Numbered from the stretch's first letter, positions 1-12,930 are shown. The stretch: 64,000 bases of DNA from Owenia fusiformis (GCA_903813345.2 CAIIXF020000001.1:40765366-40829365); one strand, 5' to 3'. Translations and numbers: made by a program. The notes: a model not told the origin generated them from the letters alone.

Positions 1-375
1 GCAATAAATTAGATCAAATGTGGTGCTGCACTATTGTTTCTCTATTTTGGTTTTACTATTTCTATAAAGGACATTGGCCTTTATAGCATCTACATCAAAA
101 AAATAGTATTTAGTAGGAACACTAGGGATTTTATGTCATACCATTATGTTTCAGTAGTTTATAGATAGAATTAGATTACATGGTTGTAATATCAATTTAG
201 AAATATTGTATTATACCTTGGAATTGTATCAAATAATGCAAATGAGTATATGCCGTTGTTTTACTAATGCAGCAGTTAAATAATTGTATGTTTGTCCAGT
301 AATTGGGGTTTATCAATTTAGGATTTGAAGACTGTGAAATTAGAAAAAAGATATGATACACAAAGTGAAACGATA
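1..375. other. AT-rich sequence, nothing recognised
   Basis: I see no open frame with coding character, no RNA gene and no clear repeat border here. Confidence 0.5.
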
Positions 376-591
376 GACATTTCCAGTAAATCCTGCCACC
401 TTTTGATAGATCCTATGATATATCGGCTAGATCGATGATGTCATAGGTTGTTCTTTTTCAAATGCAGCAATAAGTTAATCCTATTTTTGCTTGGGTAGAC
501 TGCTACCAACAACCAATGACATCATCAAACTAGCCAATGTATCCTAGCTTCTTTCACCTCCAAAAAGGTGGCAGGATTTACTGGAAGGGTC
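376..591. mobile_element. 216-bp palindromic TIR element, TA target duplication
   Basis: The terminal 24 bases at 381-404 are repeated as a perfect reverse complement at 563-586 (core CCAGTAAATCCTGCCACC). The match continues imperfectly towards the centre, so almost the whole element can fold back. Extending the match outward to GAC at each end leaves a TA on both sides (374-375 and 592-593), as expected for a Tc1/mariner-type non-autonomous element. There is no coding capacity. Confidence 0.8.
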
Positions 592-2757
592 TAATAGAAT
601 GCAACCCAGGAATAAAAATGACTGATTAGCTTTACTTAACTTAATGATGATTACATTGAAGTGAACTTTGGTCCCCACCTGTATATGCTGAGAAGTTTAA
701 TACAAACAAGTTAAAATCCAACAGACTAGAATAGAAATAATCTTGATTTACTAATTAAGGATTCAAAATTCAGTCAAAGTGATATTATATTTGAAATCTA
801 CCTGTAGATCTATCTAAAAACGTGGTGTCAATAATTGTTTATCAATTTTGAAAATAGACCCATGTTATAAAATCAAGAAAAGTGCAAATATAATATTTTA
901 TGTTACTGGACATATTTTTATTTGTATAACTATCAGCTTCATAAGGCTAGTATGACAATTGATCTACTGGAACTGATGATATATTTACCATGTTCTCTGA
1001 CCCAAATTAGCCACCTAGTGGTGAAACTCGTAACTTACTATTGGCATCTGGGTTATTAACTTCTGAACAATTGTTGTTACCAGCAATTGATTGAAATTTG
1101 AAACAATAGTTAAGGCTGCTTGCTAGATCCGATTCTCCAGAAGAACTAAGGCAAATTTTTCATTGAAAAAAATCTTCTGTGACACTATAAATAAAATATT
1201 GGAATAAAGCTTTATGATTCATGCTGCATCAAAATAGTAGATTTGTATCAATATTTAAGCTCTCGTATCATTGAACCCCTAAGCATTGATATTGTTTTGA
1301 TGTTTTTACATGTGCAATCGGAATAAGTTCTTTCAGTTTCATAACACCCTGAAGTACTTTACTGTGGCTTTTCTACAGACAGCTATTTAGAAGCATTAAA
1401 TTAAACCTTAAAAAGGTTCAATATTAAAGGCAGAATCAGATCTATAAGGGTGACAAAGTTACTTGTAAGCAACATGTACAATTGACCTACCAATCTATTC
1501 CTTACAACCTCAAATACAATATCTCTCAAAAGATTCACGATATGTTATAAATTAGTGAAGTTATTATGCATTCAAAGTGCAAAAATGGGTGAAAAATGTT
1601 TAAATTCTCCCAAATAATAAGAATGGTAACGATTCTTATAGAAAAATAATACATTATTGTAAAAATCTTAAGTTTTCCTGAAATAAAGTGTGTACTTTGG
1701 GGATTTTTTAGAAAGTTGACACGAGAAGGAATGACATGAGCCTGAGAAATATTCTAAAGTTGAAACAATTTTTTGTTTGCCTTTTCATAACATCTGATTC
1801 TCTCTTTAACGTAGTAATGGTATGGTACCAATTACACAGTTATAAAAGCAAATTCAGTTTAACAGATAACTGCTATCTTTATGACAAGGTTTCTCATACC
1901 CAACAGAACCCAATAACTTAAACAGTAATTTCATCTGCGATGGAAAGGACACCTATACTATTTTCAAGAATGTCTTTACTTAGGAATTAACTGCTGAAAA
2001 TCAATAGGATCTGAGAAAGAGATTCCAGAATGTAATATGGAAATGATATGCTTGACTAAAGAGAATAATGGCATATTTACATCTTCTGTATAAAAGATTG
2101 CTTTGATTTATTTTTAAATAAATTATTCCATCAGTTAAGCTATATTTCAAATTGTTAATGACAAGCATCATTTATTCAATCAATACTGATACAGAAATTG
2201 TCAGAAATGTTGAGGTTTTTGTTATAAATCTATGATTTCAATTCTACATTATCATAAAACATACAATGTAAAACAGCTTTTGACTGTTGTTTAGCAAGTC
2301 TATTTTACTTTCTAAACTGAATGTCTGATATGTCAGTTCATTTGAGTGATGAAATGCTATACCTCTGTGATTGATTACTTCACTCAAGTGTTATTATCAT
2401 GGGATACTCCTTATTCTTATTACTGAGCTACTCTCAATAGAGTTGTCCTCAGACAAAATCTTATCCATGTGTAGCAGAACATGTGGATTAAGATAAATTC
2501 CCATAATGCATGAAGAAGAGGTTTTGTTAGTTCACTATTAATTTGGTATGTCTTTCATCAGAATTACCTTCATGAATTATTAATATTCATCATTTTTCTG
2601 ATTGTAATACAAAATACTGTGCCATTTGATGAGTTGATGTGGTTTCAGATGTTATGTAATACTTATTGTTGGTGTTATTTGGTATTTATTGATTTAACAA
2701 AGTTAGCAGGTGGACTAAGCCCCATTACCCCAAGATTTTAATCGTTTTTTACATATA
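592..2757. other. AT-rich intergenic sequence with one short dispersed repeat
   Basis: No gene is recognised. At about 1008-1060 a segment containing GCCACCTAGTGGTGAAACTC matches, in reverse complement and with a few changes, the segment at about 63505-63565, so it is a dispersed repeat fragment. The open frame at 1736-1921 has no recognisable protein character. Confidence 0.45.
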
Positions 2758-3222
2758 CAGGGTGTCCCGAAAGTATGCCCTTCCCTCTAGTGGTAGACAT
2801 ATACAAGTGTCTTCATAAGTGTCATATATCATTTTAAAGCTTATTCAAAGTTACATGGATTTGCCAAATATCATGGTTCAACTCTCAAATGGGAAAAAAT
2901 TACAGTCATTTTAGAATTTAGTATTTTTCAAAATAAAGTTCAATTTTACGCCACATTTCTAGTCAATGTAGCCTCCTGCTGCTGTAAATATGGCCTGGGA
3001 GGACACATTGACTAGTAATTTGGTGTAAAATTGAACTAAATTTTGGCCAAACACTAAATTTTGAAATACCTGTAATTTTTTCACATTTGGGAGTTGAACC
3101 ATGATACTTGGCAAATCAATGTAACTTTGGATAAGCTTTAGAATGATATACTGTATGACACATACTATGAAGACACTGGTATATGTCTCCTAGGGGGGGG
3201 GGCATACTTTCGGGACACCCTG
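2758..3222. mobile_element. 465-bp near-palindromic mariner-like MITE
   Basis: The left end CAGGGTGTCCCGAAAGTATG is matched by its exact reverse complement at the right end, and both ends abut TA (2756-2757 and 3223-3224). The arms remain alignable almost to the centre (about 2990), so the element is essentially one large inverted repeat. TA duplication and a CAGGGTG terminus are typical of Tc1/mariner-type non-autonomous elements. A run of nine G at 3193-3202 interrupts the right arm. No coding sequence is present. Confidence 0.85.
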
Positions 3223-6200
3223 TATTCAGTATAAATAGTTTAATATTGAGATTGTAAGCGATTTGGTTTGCACATCCTCCCTCTAGTAGTGGTGAGGTTT
3301 GATCAGTTGATTCATTATCCCATCAAAAAAGGTTCTGGTAGGGGTACAGAGAATCTGTTTGTCCATCTGTTCATTCAGGGCCGTAGGGAGTTTGGAGGGT
3401 TCGTGCAAACAAAGTTCAGTGATGCAATGCATGTGGTGCACCAAAGTTCTGAACGCTAGAAACTCTATTTTTGGTCATGAGTCACTTTCAAAATTGTTTT
3501 CTTTCATTGGAACTCACATTTTTGCTATTTTTGCCTCTTATTTATTTGAAGAATACATTTTACAAGTAATGGAAAATAGACAATTGAATTACAACCTATG
3601 CTTGAATTAAATTGGGGGGAGTTTTTGTCTGATAATGATAAATTTTAAAAGGATTTTAACAGGCCTTTGTTGAAAAAAGTTCTAGATTTTTCATAAATAC
3701 TTAATGCAGGTTATAAGGTTTGGTTTAAATTGTAACGCCTTAGTGTCTTGGCTTGTGGAAAAGGTCCTCAGTTCTAGAAGACATTTTTAATATGGCTGCT
3801 ACATTCAAATTAGGTACCATTTTTTTCATATAGGTACAACTTTTTCTCTAATACCAGTTTTTTTAGATTTTGTTCTGATTTTATTTGCTTTAATGGCTCA
3901 AAGGCATCATCTGATTTGAAATATACTTTTTTGGGGGGGTGTTTTTCTAATTTATTTGATACTTCCATCTAGAGACCATGTGGTAAATCCATTGGTAATC
4001 ATTTCACTGAATGTAGTCGGGAAGGGATATAGAGATATAGCTATATGTGGCTATATAGCTATATGTGTGTTCATTCGCCCTTCTGTCACTCCATTTGGTC
4101 CATGCTCATGTCACATGGGCAAAGTACATCTGCTGGAGAAGGAATTTCAAATATGGCCAATTATTTCAAACCTTTGATAACTCAAATCAAATACCTGTGG
4201 ATTTGGTTCAAATTTTATTATGATAATGGACATGGACATATTATGCTTATGGACATCTGCTTGACAAGGAATTTCCAAAATAAATTTGATAACTCAAATA
4301 CCAACTGTCAGATTTTACATGCCAGTCCCTTTATTCGCATAAGGATTCTTTGTCAAGAAGGAATTCTGAATTCAAAATGTTATATAACATTTCCAGGAAA
4401 ATTTGTGATTTTTTTCTGATAAAACAAATACCAGCAATCATATAGACATTCAAGAACGATTTAACATATGGTATCAGGCCACATCATAGGTGTAGATTTT
4501 GCCAAAAGGAGACAATACTACTCTAACTACTACTAGGGATTTGATAATATGTTTTCTTCAGTATGATTTGCAACTCTGGCTAGTTGAAGATTTTCTACTT
4601 TGTTTGAAACTTAATCTATCTAGATATCGTGTGGTAAATACATTGGTAATTGTTATTGTGTATGACTGTGTATTCTTGCTATTGTTAATTGTTATTGCCA
4701 TGTTCTCAATGTCACCTGAGCCTTATAGTGCAGTCTGCAGTTTTCTGATCCTAAGAATCATTGTTGGAGATATATTTAAACAATAGTCTGAAAATGCCAC
4801 TGCTTTTCAGTGATATAGTGCTTATTGAGATCATTGAGTAGTCATTATTTGATTCCCCTCAGGTTTTGTTATTTAATAAAAATGTGTTAAAACTTGCAAT
4901 AATTTAGTCTAATAAAATGTTTTTGTGTGCGAATTCAATGAAAAAGCACAAAATCATCACTTCAGTTCTCTATGATTCATATCTCAGTAGTTAACAATCT
5001 TATCATCCAGGATTCAATGAAAAGTTGATTTTATAGTGAATGAAGGTCTCGTATGCAAGCCTTAAACCAATACAGGCAGGGCGAGTTATAAGGCTAGCAT
5101 GCAGCCACTCATTAAGAGAGGTTTTGCACAACGGGTTGTGTCTAAAACATATCTGCAACCACATCCCATTCAACTGCTTCAAATAAATCTGGTGAATGCA
5201 TTATGGATTTTAGATTGGTTGAAAACCTCTCTCATAGTGCATTAAATCATTTATAATTCATTGAGTCCAGCTTATGTTAACACAAAGCAAACCATATTTT
5301 GAACGATGTTACTGAAATTCGACTATAAACTTGTCTGCAAGGATGAATCCTTGGGATATATTCAATCAGTCCTAGGCCATGTTCAGTTGTTTACATCAGT
5401 GTATTGAAGATAATATATAGTTTATCATACAAGCTCATGGTTCCCCTTATTCATTTTCCCTTAACCCATGCTTTGTCAGGGAATATAGAAAAATTTATTG
5501 AACATTACATTTCATGCTGAAGAAATGTTAGCAACCATCATTGTGGTAATACTAATGATCATTTACTATTGCAAGACATGTTCTATTAATTTAGCACCAC
5601 TTTTATTGATGTTTATAAACATTTGATCATTCAGTTCAGTGATGTCAAATATGATCCAAGTGTTGTACTTTTGCTTCCATAGGTTATCATTCATCAGAAA
5701 TGACTTAAATTCTTTTATTTTACTCAAAATGTTCACTTCTGATTTAAAATAAACATTCCTTGTTCCTTAATTGTAGCAGATAGTGGACTGACATTCACTA
5801 ATGTTTTTACAGTGAGGTTGTACAAATTAGATTTCAGCTTGAACCATGCACCATTTCTGAGGAAAGATTAATTTGGCTCTGTTATTATGATAACATGTAT
5901 GTTTGCCTTCGTGAGATGATGACAAATTATTACCTTGTTGAACAAGTTATATTCTGCATCTACCAGCCTTTGCTCAGCATATTCAGAATCAATTCTTTAT
6001 GATTGGGATAATACAGTATAGTATATATTGTTTTTAAAAAGTTCAAAGAGCATTACATTTTGTGACTGTCTATTTTCAGCTGGTTGTAAATCAATACCAA
6101 ATTTATTATGTTTCAATGACCTGAAATGATATTGTATCGTGATTACGATTATTAGTTTGGTCTCGTATTTGGTCACAGGAGTTAATGACAGTGTGTCTAA

Positions 6201-7945
6201 CACAACCTTCATTTAACATGTAATACAATTGGATTGAGTGGAAACTGATGGCACACTTCAATATTCACTGATAGTTTTAGCACTATCAGCCATATATTTT
6301 CTTCAACTGAAATCCACCAAACTTAATAATCATGCATTTGGTCACAATTTCAGCAGAGAAATCCTGAAAGGAGACATTCATCTTACATCTAATTGTACCT
6401 ACATTAGTGTATTCCTGCCTCTTAAATCTCAAATAATTGGCAGATAACCACTTTGTTGTGAGGTGAAAAGAAACAATTGAAGTGATAATGAATAGTTACT
6501 AAGATCCATGTCGTAATTTTTAACCGTGTCGGTTATAAGGGTTCCAGTTTGATGTGTGAATGTTGTAGATAATGCATCACCTGATATGGCATCACCAGAA
6601 AGTGTGGGAGCAAAAATTTTAAGAAATTTATCCAACATATATGAAACATAATTCTACATTGGGCATATAGTTTTCAAAATGTCATGCCATTTTGCTTTTT
6701 ATCATACCATGTCTCATCTAATTGTGGGTGATCATAATAGTGATCATTATCATGTTTGTGTCCCATTTTTGTCATCACATTTCAAGGATAACAGCTTGTC
6801 AGATTTTCTTCATTTTTGCAGTCATCTTGTCTTGTTTTTGGCAGCCATTTTAGAAGTTTTTTTTAAATATAGTTATTTCGCTTAAAGGGTGACGCATATC
6901 GTTTAGCAAATCAAATGCTCGTTTCTGGTGTTGCTCACCATTAAATATATAAAAGGCCCGATCCCAGAATAATACTCAAGGGTTTACAGGCTCGTGGTTG
7001 CTAACTGTTATATAGCATATTAGTATATTATAGATCGTCATATATTTATAAAAGGGAGATTTTTATTTTGACAAATCAATTTCACATTTATGGGTGAAGT
7101 TTCAGGATCTTCTATTTGTGTATAATAAAAACTCCCCTTATTTCTTAAAAATGGACTGATCCAGTTGACTCGCCTGGAGCCACCATATTGTTTTTATACG
7201 GGAAGCTTATCGGAACTCTTTAAGGGAAAACTGCTCAAAAGATCTTCTTCAAAATCATACCATGTAAGAGGGGTACCAAGTTTAATAGGTCATCAAATTT
7301 TGGTTTGCTCTGATGGTGTTATTTCATTTACTTCATGCACCTTGTTTTGCACCGCATGACGTTCAATAGGATATTTGCTTTTAAGAGACAAGCCAGTAAA
7401 TGATTTAAAAATGACCAGAAATAAAAATTACGTATACTTCCTCCTATTTGTCAATAAAATTTCAGATCCTTTCTTTCAGTATAATTTAAAACATGTATTC
7501 CTTAAATAACATTTCACTACTTCTTGACTTCATCCCTGGAATTCGTAGAGTTAAAACAGTATATCCAATATCATTGTGAAAGTGCAAGGATGTTAGCATG
7601 TAATATATTTACATCTGTAAATCTTCCTTGGTCACTCATGCAGATAGTCTGGGTAATTACCTAAAGGCCAAATGGATTAACTGGCATGTTTGCCAGTTTT
7701 TTTTAGCTCATCTGTGATCTGATATATGCATTATGTTGCACCCTGTTGGAAATTCCATGACATTTTTAGAAAATCTGCACTCCGCCAAAAGGGTGAAATA
7801 TTTGGATATTTTGACTGAAACTTGTAAATTGAAAATAATTTTGAAACAAAAATTTGAAAACTATATTATAAAAGATTGGATTTTTTTCTAGAAAACTTTA
7901 CTGGGTATAGGATAAAGCAGTTTTGTATGGTTGGTTTAGAAATTG
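3223..7945. other. Gene-free AT-rich sequence with diverged repeats
   Basis: No gene is recognised. A diverged direct repeat is visible: about 3945-4000 and 4600-4660 both carry a CTAGA...GTGGTAAAT.CATTGGTAAT pattern. The GGTTCAAATTTTAT phrase near 4205 also occurs near 34446. A short hairpin joins GAGAGGTTTT (about 5116) with AAAACCTCTC (about 5221). The many short open frames here lack protein character. Confidence 0.4.
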
Positions 7946-8130
7946 GGTTTATCCCTTAGGAGATATGCATATTTATCCCATACTTGGACATGTTGCAGGT
8001 ACATAAAGCCGGTTTGTAAAAACTTATATTTTCATCAGCGTGCAGATATAGCTTTATGTCCCGCTCCGAGCGGGCAGATAAAGTATATCTGCCGGCTACG
8101 TCATAATCGCTGTCTCTCTGGATAAACCAG
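7946..8130. repeat. Short inverted-repeat (MITE-like) element with central hairpin
   Basis: GGGTTTATCC at the left is answered by GGATAAACC at about 8119-8127. Inside, 8041-8092 forms a hairpin in which GCAGATATAGCTTTATG pairs with TAAAGTATATCTGC around the apex CCCGCTCCGAGCGGG. I infer a small foldback element; no target duplication was resolved. Confidence 0.5.
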
Positions 8131-9157
8131 TATTTGATTACTGTCATCATATTTGCATAATGTCTTCATATCATTGTTCATAATTTTGTAATGTCTGCAA
8201 GAACATATGTATTTCATATATTGCCTTTTTACAAAAATCTCATTATATTGAATTATTACTTGTAGAACCTTGTGTAACCACAGTTCCTGTAGATAAGAGA
8301 TTCCAAATAACATGTCAGTATTTGACAAATAATATGTCAGCATTTGACTTTTTCATGATAAATGGCCCAACTGTCTGGGTGAAATTGCTAATGTAATGTC
8401 ATGTCATGTAAGTAATTCACTACAATCAAAAAAATGTATTTTAACTATTCTTGAATAATTAATTTTCTTAAATAACAAATGATCCCATCTGATAAAATGT
8501 TTCAAACAATAAACATACACAAAAGTGGCTTGTAAGGTAGCAATTGTTTTGAATTTTTGTTGTAGAAGGTTCAATGTGATAAGAATTATAACTGATAATA
8601 AATATTGTAGAAAATTGTGCATTAGAATATGGAATCAATCTGTACATTTTTGTTATGTGGTAACACAATGCAGTCAATGTAATGCTTAAAATAGTCTACT
8701 GTAAATACAAGAGATTCACACGCTTCTATGTTTTATTCTGCAATCAGAATTGTCATTTTACTGTCCTGGCTCCTGAATGCTATCTGTTACTGGTTTTGAA
8801 AAATTAACAGATAAATGGATTGTATCATTTGTCATGATAAATCATTAGATGTCTCCTTCCGTTGTCCATTATGTTAACACAGGTTAACAAATCTCATTTT
8901 TTGTTCCGTAGAATTCAAAAATTGCAGTACTTCAACTGTCACCCAAAGTAGTAGATCCTGATCAATAAAATATTTTGTGGCACTTCAGGAGTAGTTTTCT
9001 AGTATTGATTGAGACTCAGCCAAAGGATCTCTAGGTTTACATTTTAAATTATCCGTTGAACATAGTTTTGGGGATTTAGAGAAAGGTTCTGTCCATCTGT
9101 TCGGGCAATAGGTCTAGTACTGTTGGACCAATATCATTTATATTTTGCAGGTATATG
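8131..9157. other. AT-rich sequence, nothing recognised
   Basis: Only short random open frames are present on both strands. The phrase TCTGTCCATCTGTTCGGGC near 9090 resembles the GTCTGTC-rich head of repeats at about 11404 and 21018, suggesting an old repeat relic. Confidence 0.35.
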
Positions 9158-9761
9158 CAGTACTGTCAACCCCCAAGGATTTTCTCGCGGGACAGATTTT
9201 TTAGACCCAGTGCCCAAAATTCGCGGGATTTTGCGGGACATCTACTAAACAGGCCAATTTTTTTTATCAAATTCGCGGGATTTCGCGGGACCATTCGAGG
9301 GACAAACACCCTAATTGCGGGACAGTTAACAGGTTTACCACAAAAAAACTTCATAGAGGGACAGATTTTTTAGACAGTGCCCTAAATTTGCGGGATTTCG
9401 CGGGACATCCACCTAAATTTGCAGGATGTCCTGGGACATTCAAGGGATTTGCGTGATTGGGACTAATGTAAAAGCGTGTAAAAGTACTTAAATCAAACTT
9501 TCAGATACTTATAAATCAAATATAATGCACCTTACATTGTAACTTAAATAAACGTCAACACAATTTCACAAAATACGCATAGGAATATTATTAAACTTTA
9601 TTGTAATTTATCAAAAACCTGCTTCAGGTGTGAGTACCGTAATCTAACACGAAATTCAAAAATTCGGAACAATACTTTGCACTTCTGGCGTCGTGACCAA
9701 CTATGAGACGCTTACCCCCATAATGTTATATATTTAAATGTACCTATTCATATACTGTAGG

Positions 9762-9787
9762 CATGGGCTTTCAATTGAAAGCCCATG
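9762..9787. repeat. Perfect 26-bp palindrome of the GGGCTTTCAA family
   Basis: CATGGGCTTTCAA is followed immediately by its own reverse complement. The same 12-14 base half occurs at 15617-15646, 40539-40553, 42089-42102 and 42481-42503. Confidence 0.85.
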
Positions 9788-9841
9788 ATATAGCCGATTA
9801 ATCTACATCAAATTATAGGGAATGAGGTTACTTTTCTAGAT

Positions 9842-10083
9842 AGGGTTTGTAGAAAAAACCGGGTACCGGGTAGTAAATCCTCCATGGTGGGTTCAAACTT
9901 GGATGTTACATACATTTTTGTAAATTCAAAACAAATCTTACACGTTTTCTCATAATCTAATTATGTTATATATTCGTATTTTTCGTTTTTTGGGTACCCG
10001 TTTTTTTGACCGGGTACCGGGTACCAAGTTTGAACCGAGCATGGAGGATTTACTACCCGGTACCCTGTTTTTCTACAAACCCT
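9842..10083. mobile_element. 242-bp hAT-like MITE nested in the 9158 element
   Basis: The ends AGGGTTTGTAGAAAAA and its near reverse complement TTTTTCTACAAACCCT are flanked by the identical octamer TTCTAGAT (9834-9841 and 10084-10091). An 8-bp duplication is the hAT signature. The inverted repeat continues inward through GGGTACCGGGTAGTAAATCC, making arms of about 65 bp. It is inserted inside the larger 9158-10460 element and so is the younger of the two. Confidence 0.85.
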
Positions 10084-10460
10084 TTCTAGATATCAGCGTC
10101 CATTTATTGAAATTCGCGTTTGCTAACATTTGCTCAATTCTGAGATGAAGGCCACACAGGTAGTAAAAAGGCCAATGTTGGAACTATTTGTGACCTACAT
10201 CCCTATTTTCGTAATTAAAATGAAAGTGGAACCCTTCCTCTTTATTTTGATACCAAACAACAGCATGCTAGGTACTTAAAATTAGGTAAACTTTACTCCT
10301 CAAAAGTGCAAAAACTTAGCTTCTTATATAAGATAAGATAATCACAATATAGGGAATTGCAACAATTTCAAAAATTCGCGGGACACTTGACAACCATATT
10401 ACATTTACTTATGACATTCGCGGGATGATCCCGCCATTCGCGGGACACTTGACAGCTCTG

Positions 10461-11989
10461 TATATGCCCCATGTTGTGTGGCATGTGGCATATGTGACCT
10501 GGCCAATCCAGTGCATCCTGCTCTTTCATATCAAAACTTCAGTTGGCACTGTCTTTGCTCTCTTCCTGTAGGATCATTTTGGCAGAAGCGCTATTTTACA
10601 ATTTTTGCTGTAACTGGATAACATGGATAAGTAGTGGTGCAATTTTGTTCATATTTTATATGCTATAAGCACTGTATAATATACATGCGTTTAAAGACAC
10701 TTTGGCTGGGTGGTTTTATATGTGTTATTTTACATTTTTTTCTTGAAAGATAGTGGAGCAATTTTGTTAGAACCATATTACATTTACTTATGACAATTTG
10801 GCTAGTGTGCAATCATTTTAAAAAAATCGGTCATTATCAGTGGTGCAGCGTGGCTATTTTGTGAGTGCACATCACAAATGAGTGAAGCAAATGAGCTTTG
10901 AGGGGGGCTTAGGGGCTTGGCTTTCCCAAGACAAATGAAAATGATATTGCATTTGAGGCATTCTGGGGCATTTTAAAACACGAAATTCCAACTAATGTGG
11001 ACTAATGACATGCAAATTATTGAATATTTTAATCCGTTTTTAAAGTGTAGGGTAATATAAAAAATCAGCTTTTCTCTAAATTTTGAGATTATGCCATGGC
11101 GTTTTATGCATATATGATGCTACGCCATTGACTATAAGTACTGGAGCAATTTTCTTAAAATTTTATATGTTACTACTTAGTCGCATATTACTTTCTTATG
11201 ACAATTTGGCTAGTGAGCAGCCATTTTCAATGTCATGGCAAATTCACTATTTGAACATTGAGTAGGTTTATAAATAATTTCAGGTCCTATAAAAGAAAAA
11301 CCCATGTCACTGTTACGAGTAGTTTTATGAGATAATTTCATAAAAAGATTGGCAAAAATATCTGCTTTTTACTAGCTCACATGTTGAGCTATTGCAATCA
11401 CTCACTTGTCCGCCTGTCTGTCGGTCTGTCAACAATTGGCCAGTTTTAAAACCTCTGTCAATAGGATTCCCGTTTTAAGTTATTTTTGTTCTACATCAAT
11501 ATTGAAAACCCCCTATGACTCCTGTTTCAAAAGCTCACCTATTTTCAAAATGGCCGCCATTTTTGTCTCGCAAAATTCACTTTTGGACCATTTGCTTTAA
11601 AACCTGTGTCAATTGGATTCTCTTTTTAGGTAATTTTTGTTCAACATCAATACAGAAAACTCTGTTATGATTTCTGGTTCAAAAGATCGCCTATTTTCAA
11701 AATGGTCACCATTTTTGTCTTGCGCTTTTGGCCCATATCCTAGCTTTACAAATAATTTCAGATTTCCTGCATTGTAAAAACCATGTCACTGTAAAGAGTA
11801 GTTTTATGAAATAATTTGGTTACAAAAAATCGGCAAAAATTATCATTATTTTCAGCCATTTTAGCCATCATTCACTTTTGAGCAAAACAATGTGAGCCGA
11901 GTCCCCACAGTACTATTTATTTATTTATCGTCTGCCATTTTTGAATTTTGCATCCTAAAATCGTGTGTACTGGTTTCAAGCCAAAAAAT
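10461..11989. repeat. Decayed internally repetitive sequence
   Basis: Several internal direct repeats are visible. A TGGAGCAATTTT...TTATGACAATTTGGCTAGTG block occurs at about 10750-10810 and 11143-11215. An ATAATTTCAG...AGTAGTTTTATGA block occurs at about 11270-11335 and 11752-11815. A block from AACCTCTGTCAATAGGATTC to AAAATGGCCGCCATTTTTGT recurs with a period near 150 bp (11451 and 11601). The segment from about 11372 begins with a GAGCTATTGCAATCACTCAC head and a CTGTCTGTCGGTCTGTC stretch of a kind seen in invertebrate dispersed repeats. No coding region is recognised. Confidence 0.5.
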
Positions 11990-12307
11990 ACGAACGCCGG
12001 AAAAAAATGTACGCATTTCATTCGGACTTTTCACGCGAATTACGTATATGTCACGCATTCTGTTCGAAATTTTTCGTACCTATCACCCCCCCCCCCCCCC
12101 CCATTGACGGATGTTTGAAATGCGAGCGTTGCGAGCGCGAAAAATTTGAGGTGTTCAAAATTTGGCAAGATGTAATAAAATTTAAACCAAGGTGTTCAAA
12201 ATTTGGATCAAGGTGTCCAGATTTGGACCAAGGTGTCCACATTTTGAGGGGAGGTGTTCAACATTTCCAAGTCACTCATATTAGGTGTTCCCAAGTTGAC
12301 AGGCCTG
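11990..12307 (+). mobile_element. Left-truncated copy of the CAGGCCTGTCAAC element
   Basis: From ATACGAACGCCGG onward this matches the element at 56622-57040, and it ends with the same 13-base terminus GTTGACAGGCCTG at 12295-12307. The left terminus is absent. It carries extra internal sequence (about 12048-12142, including a run of about 18 C) that the 56622 copy lacks. A four-fold AAGGTGT(T/C)CA.ATTTGGA motif is visible at about 12150-12260. Confidence 0.7.
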
Positions 12308-12930
12308 GCTGATGTGATTACCTGTGTTTTAGGTTACCTTTGTTAATTACCAATACAATATAGCCCCCCTATGACTGGTTCAAAAGCTCGCCTATTTTAA
12401 AAATGGCTGTTAATTTTGTAGAGAGAAATTCACTTTTTTAGCATTTAGTAGCTTTATAATTAATTTCAGGTGTCTTGTGTTACATAAAGAAAATCAGCAA
12501 ATAGTTATTATTGCTTTTTTATTGTCAGTCATTTTTGGATTTTCCATCCTAAAATGAAGTCTTGTCTGCATAGGTTTCAAGCCAAACCATTTGATGGATT
12601 GATATTAATGTTTTGGGATGTTTCTTGGTATAAAACTTTATAACTTATTAATTTTAAGACATTTTGGGTAAATTATGAGTTGGCTATTTTGGATTTTTGT
12701 CCTAAAATCATGTCTGTAAAGTTTTTACATGTTTTGAGCCAAACCATTTCATGGATCAATCTGATAGATCTTTCCTGGTATAAAAGTCTACAAATGGTTA
12801 GTCTTTCGACATTCTGGATATATATGGTACTATTTATTTTTAATAGTTTGTGCCTTCCTGCTAACATATCTTGTGCTAACTTAATTATTTTGATTCAGTT
12901 GTCCAGTCTGCCCAACAAACACCTCCAATG
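12308..12930. repeat. Continuation of the decayed repeat region
   Basis: Blocks reading CCTAAAAT...GT.TTCAAGCCAAACCATTT.ATGGAT occur at about 12548 and 12704, matching a third at about 11955 that ends at the insertion of the 11990 element. No gene is recognised. Confidence 0.45.

Larger units (their letters stand above)
9158..10460. mobile_element. 1.3-kb CAG-ended DNA element with 6-bp target duplication
   Basis: The left end CAGTACTGTCAA and the right end TTGACAGCTCTG are inverted repeats with two mismatches. They are flanked by the identical hexamer TATATG at 9152-9157 and 10461-10466. The first 300 and last 90 bases are packed with CGCGGGA/CGCGGGAC motifs (about ten on the left), which look like subterminal protein-binding repeats. 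No transposase frame is visible, so it is non-autonomous. A second element (9842-10083) is nested inside. The CAG terminus is hAT-like, but hAT elements normally leave 8-bp duplications; superfamily assignment is therefore open. Confidence 0.75.

Noticed and set aside
9155-9373. Paired frames on both strands with arginine and glycine-rich peptides
   Set aside because: Caused by the CGCGGGAC repeat motifs of the 9158 element.
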